From contig JAFXRC010000066.1 in NCBI GenBank assembly GCA_017526585.1, positions 1 through 39,605 on the forward strand: DNA of 39,605 nucleotides, given 5' to 3'. Origin of the DNA: Fibrobacter sp. Lineage in GTDB: Bacteria; Fibrobacterota; Fibrobacteria; Fibrobacterales; Fibrobacteraceae. This document shows, one piece after another, positions 39,522-39,605 of this stretch. The translations under genes and the position numbers were made by a program. Below the pieces are notes generated by a model. That model ran no database searches and was not told where the DNA came from. It was given only the letters and a program-made list of their open reading frames with translations. Position 1 is the stretch's first letter. Each line of letters starts with the position of its first letter.

Positions 39522-39605
39522 TGTGGCATACCATCGTATTGAACGCATCGCCGGTTCCGTGATTACGCTCCGTGCCGAAGGTGTAGCAAACCAGGAACTT
39601 GCCCA
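39514..39605 (+). CDS. atpB: V-type ATPase subunit B, N-terminal part only
   Basis: The frame starts MHNVAYHRIERIAGSVITL after a perfect AAGGAGG and is cut by the window end after about 30 residues. The IERIAGSVITL opening is typical of non-catalytic subunit B. It overlaps the end of atpA by 8 nt. Confidence 0.9.
   Translation, partial: MHNVAYHRIERIAGSVITLRAEGVANQELA

Noticed and set aside
37761..39548. A 595-codon open frame on the minus strand opposite atpA
   Set aside because: It is the antisense shadow of the strongly conserved subunit A; its translation is His/Arg/Val-rich without any recognisable domain, as expected from codon bias.

Overview
The window looks like a Fibrobacter chromosome (Fibrobacter succinogenes or a close relative). 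The evidence is a protein with two 'Fibrobacter succinogenes major paralogous' (FISUMP) domains, secreted plant-wall enzymes with poly-Ser linkers and C-terminal sorting-type tails, lipoproteins beginning with a Cys followed by Ser-rich stretches, a V-type ATPase operon containing the DUF2764 gene, and repeated TATATT-type -10 boxes. This assignment is inference; no 16S rRNA gene is present.

Layout. 1-600: gene-poor repeats, two terminator hairpins and tRNA-Pro(CGG), with two copies of the tRNA 3' end beside it. 0.65-5.1 kb: Smr-domain protein, an apparently circularly permuted amino-acid-binding lipoprotein, LpxL-type acyltransferase, UAP-type nucleotidyltransferase and TrmO. 5.1-9.7 kb: secreted CE6 esterase, a small lipoprotein and a secreted GH74 xyloglucanase. 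9.8-17.4 kb: housekeeping genes on the minus strand (dnaG, initiator tRNA, pgsA-like, recN, trmB, an RNase Z-like hydrolase, a lipoprotein). 17.6-20.9 kb: xthA, a PotD-like lipoprotein and a class I aminotransferase.

20.9-27.7 kb is the accessory part. It starts with a consensus promoter driving either a leaderless 36-codon ORF or a small RNA. A seven-gene minus-strand operon follows, visibly richer in A+T than its surroundings. It encodes a small protein, a DUF6884-like protein, a GIY-YIG-like protein, a FISUMP protein, an unknown protein, a coiled-coil protein and a PD-(D/E)XK nuclease. The first gene is preceded by about 290 nt that fold into a chain of hairpins closed by long-range stems. 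Next come a DinJ-type antitoxin whose YoeB-type toxin has suffered an internal deletion, and a stand-alone HsdR_N-type nuclease domain. The leader RNA plus operon is my best candidate for an undescribed system.

27.7-36.3 kb: xseA, an orphan Phd-type antitoxin, a two-gene secreted unit (Ser-rich lipoprotein and a GH55/pectate-lyase-like beta-helix protein), endonuclease I and folC. 36.5 kb to the end: the start of a V-type ATPase operon (subunit E, DUF2764, A, and the beginning of B).

Several genes here (UAP, trmO, the 17.4 kb lipoprotein, folC, the 36-codon ORF) have a -10 box only 5-7 nt before the start codon and no Shine-Dalgarno sequence. Leaderless transcripts therefore seem common in this genome.
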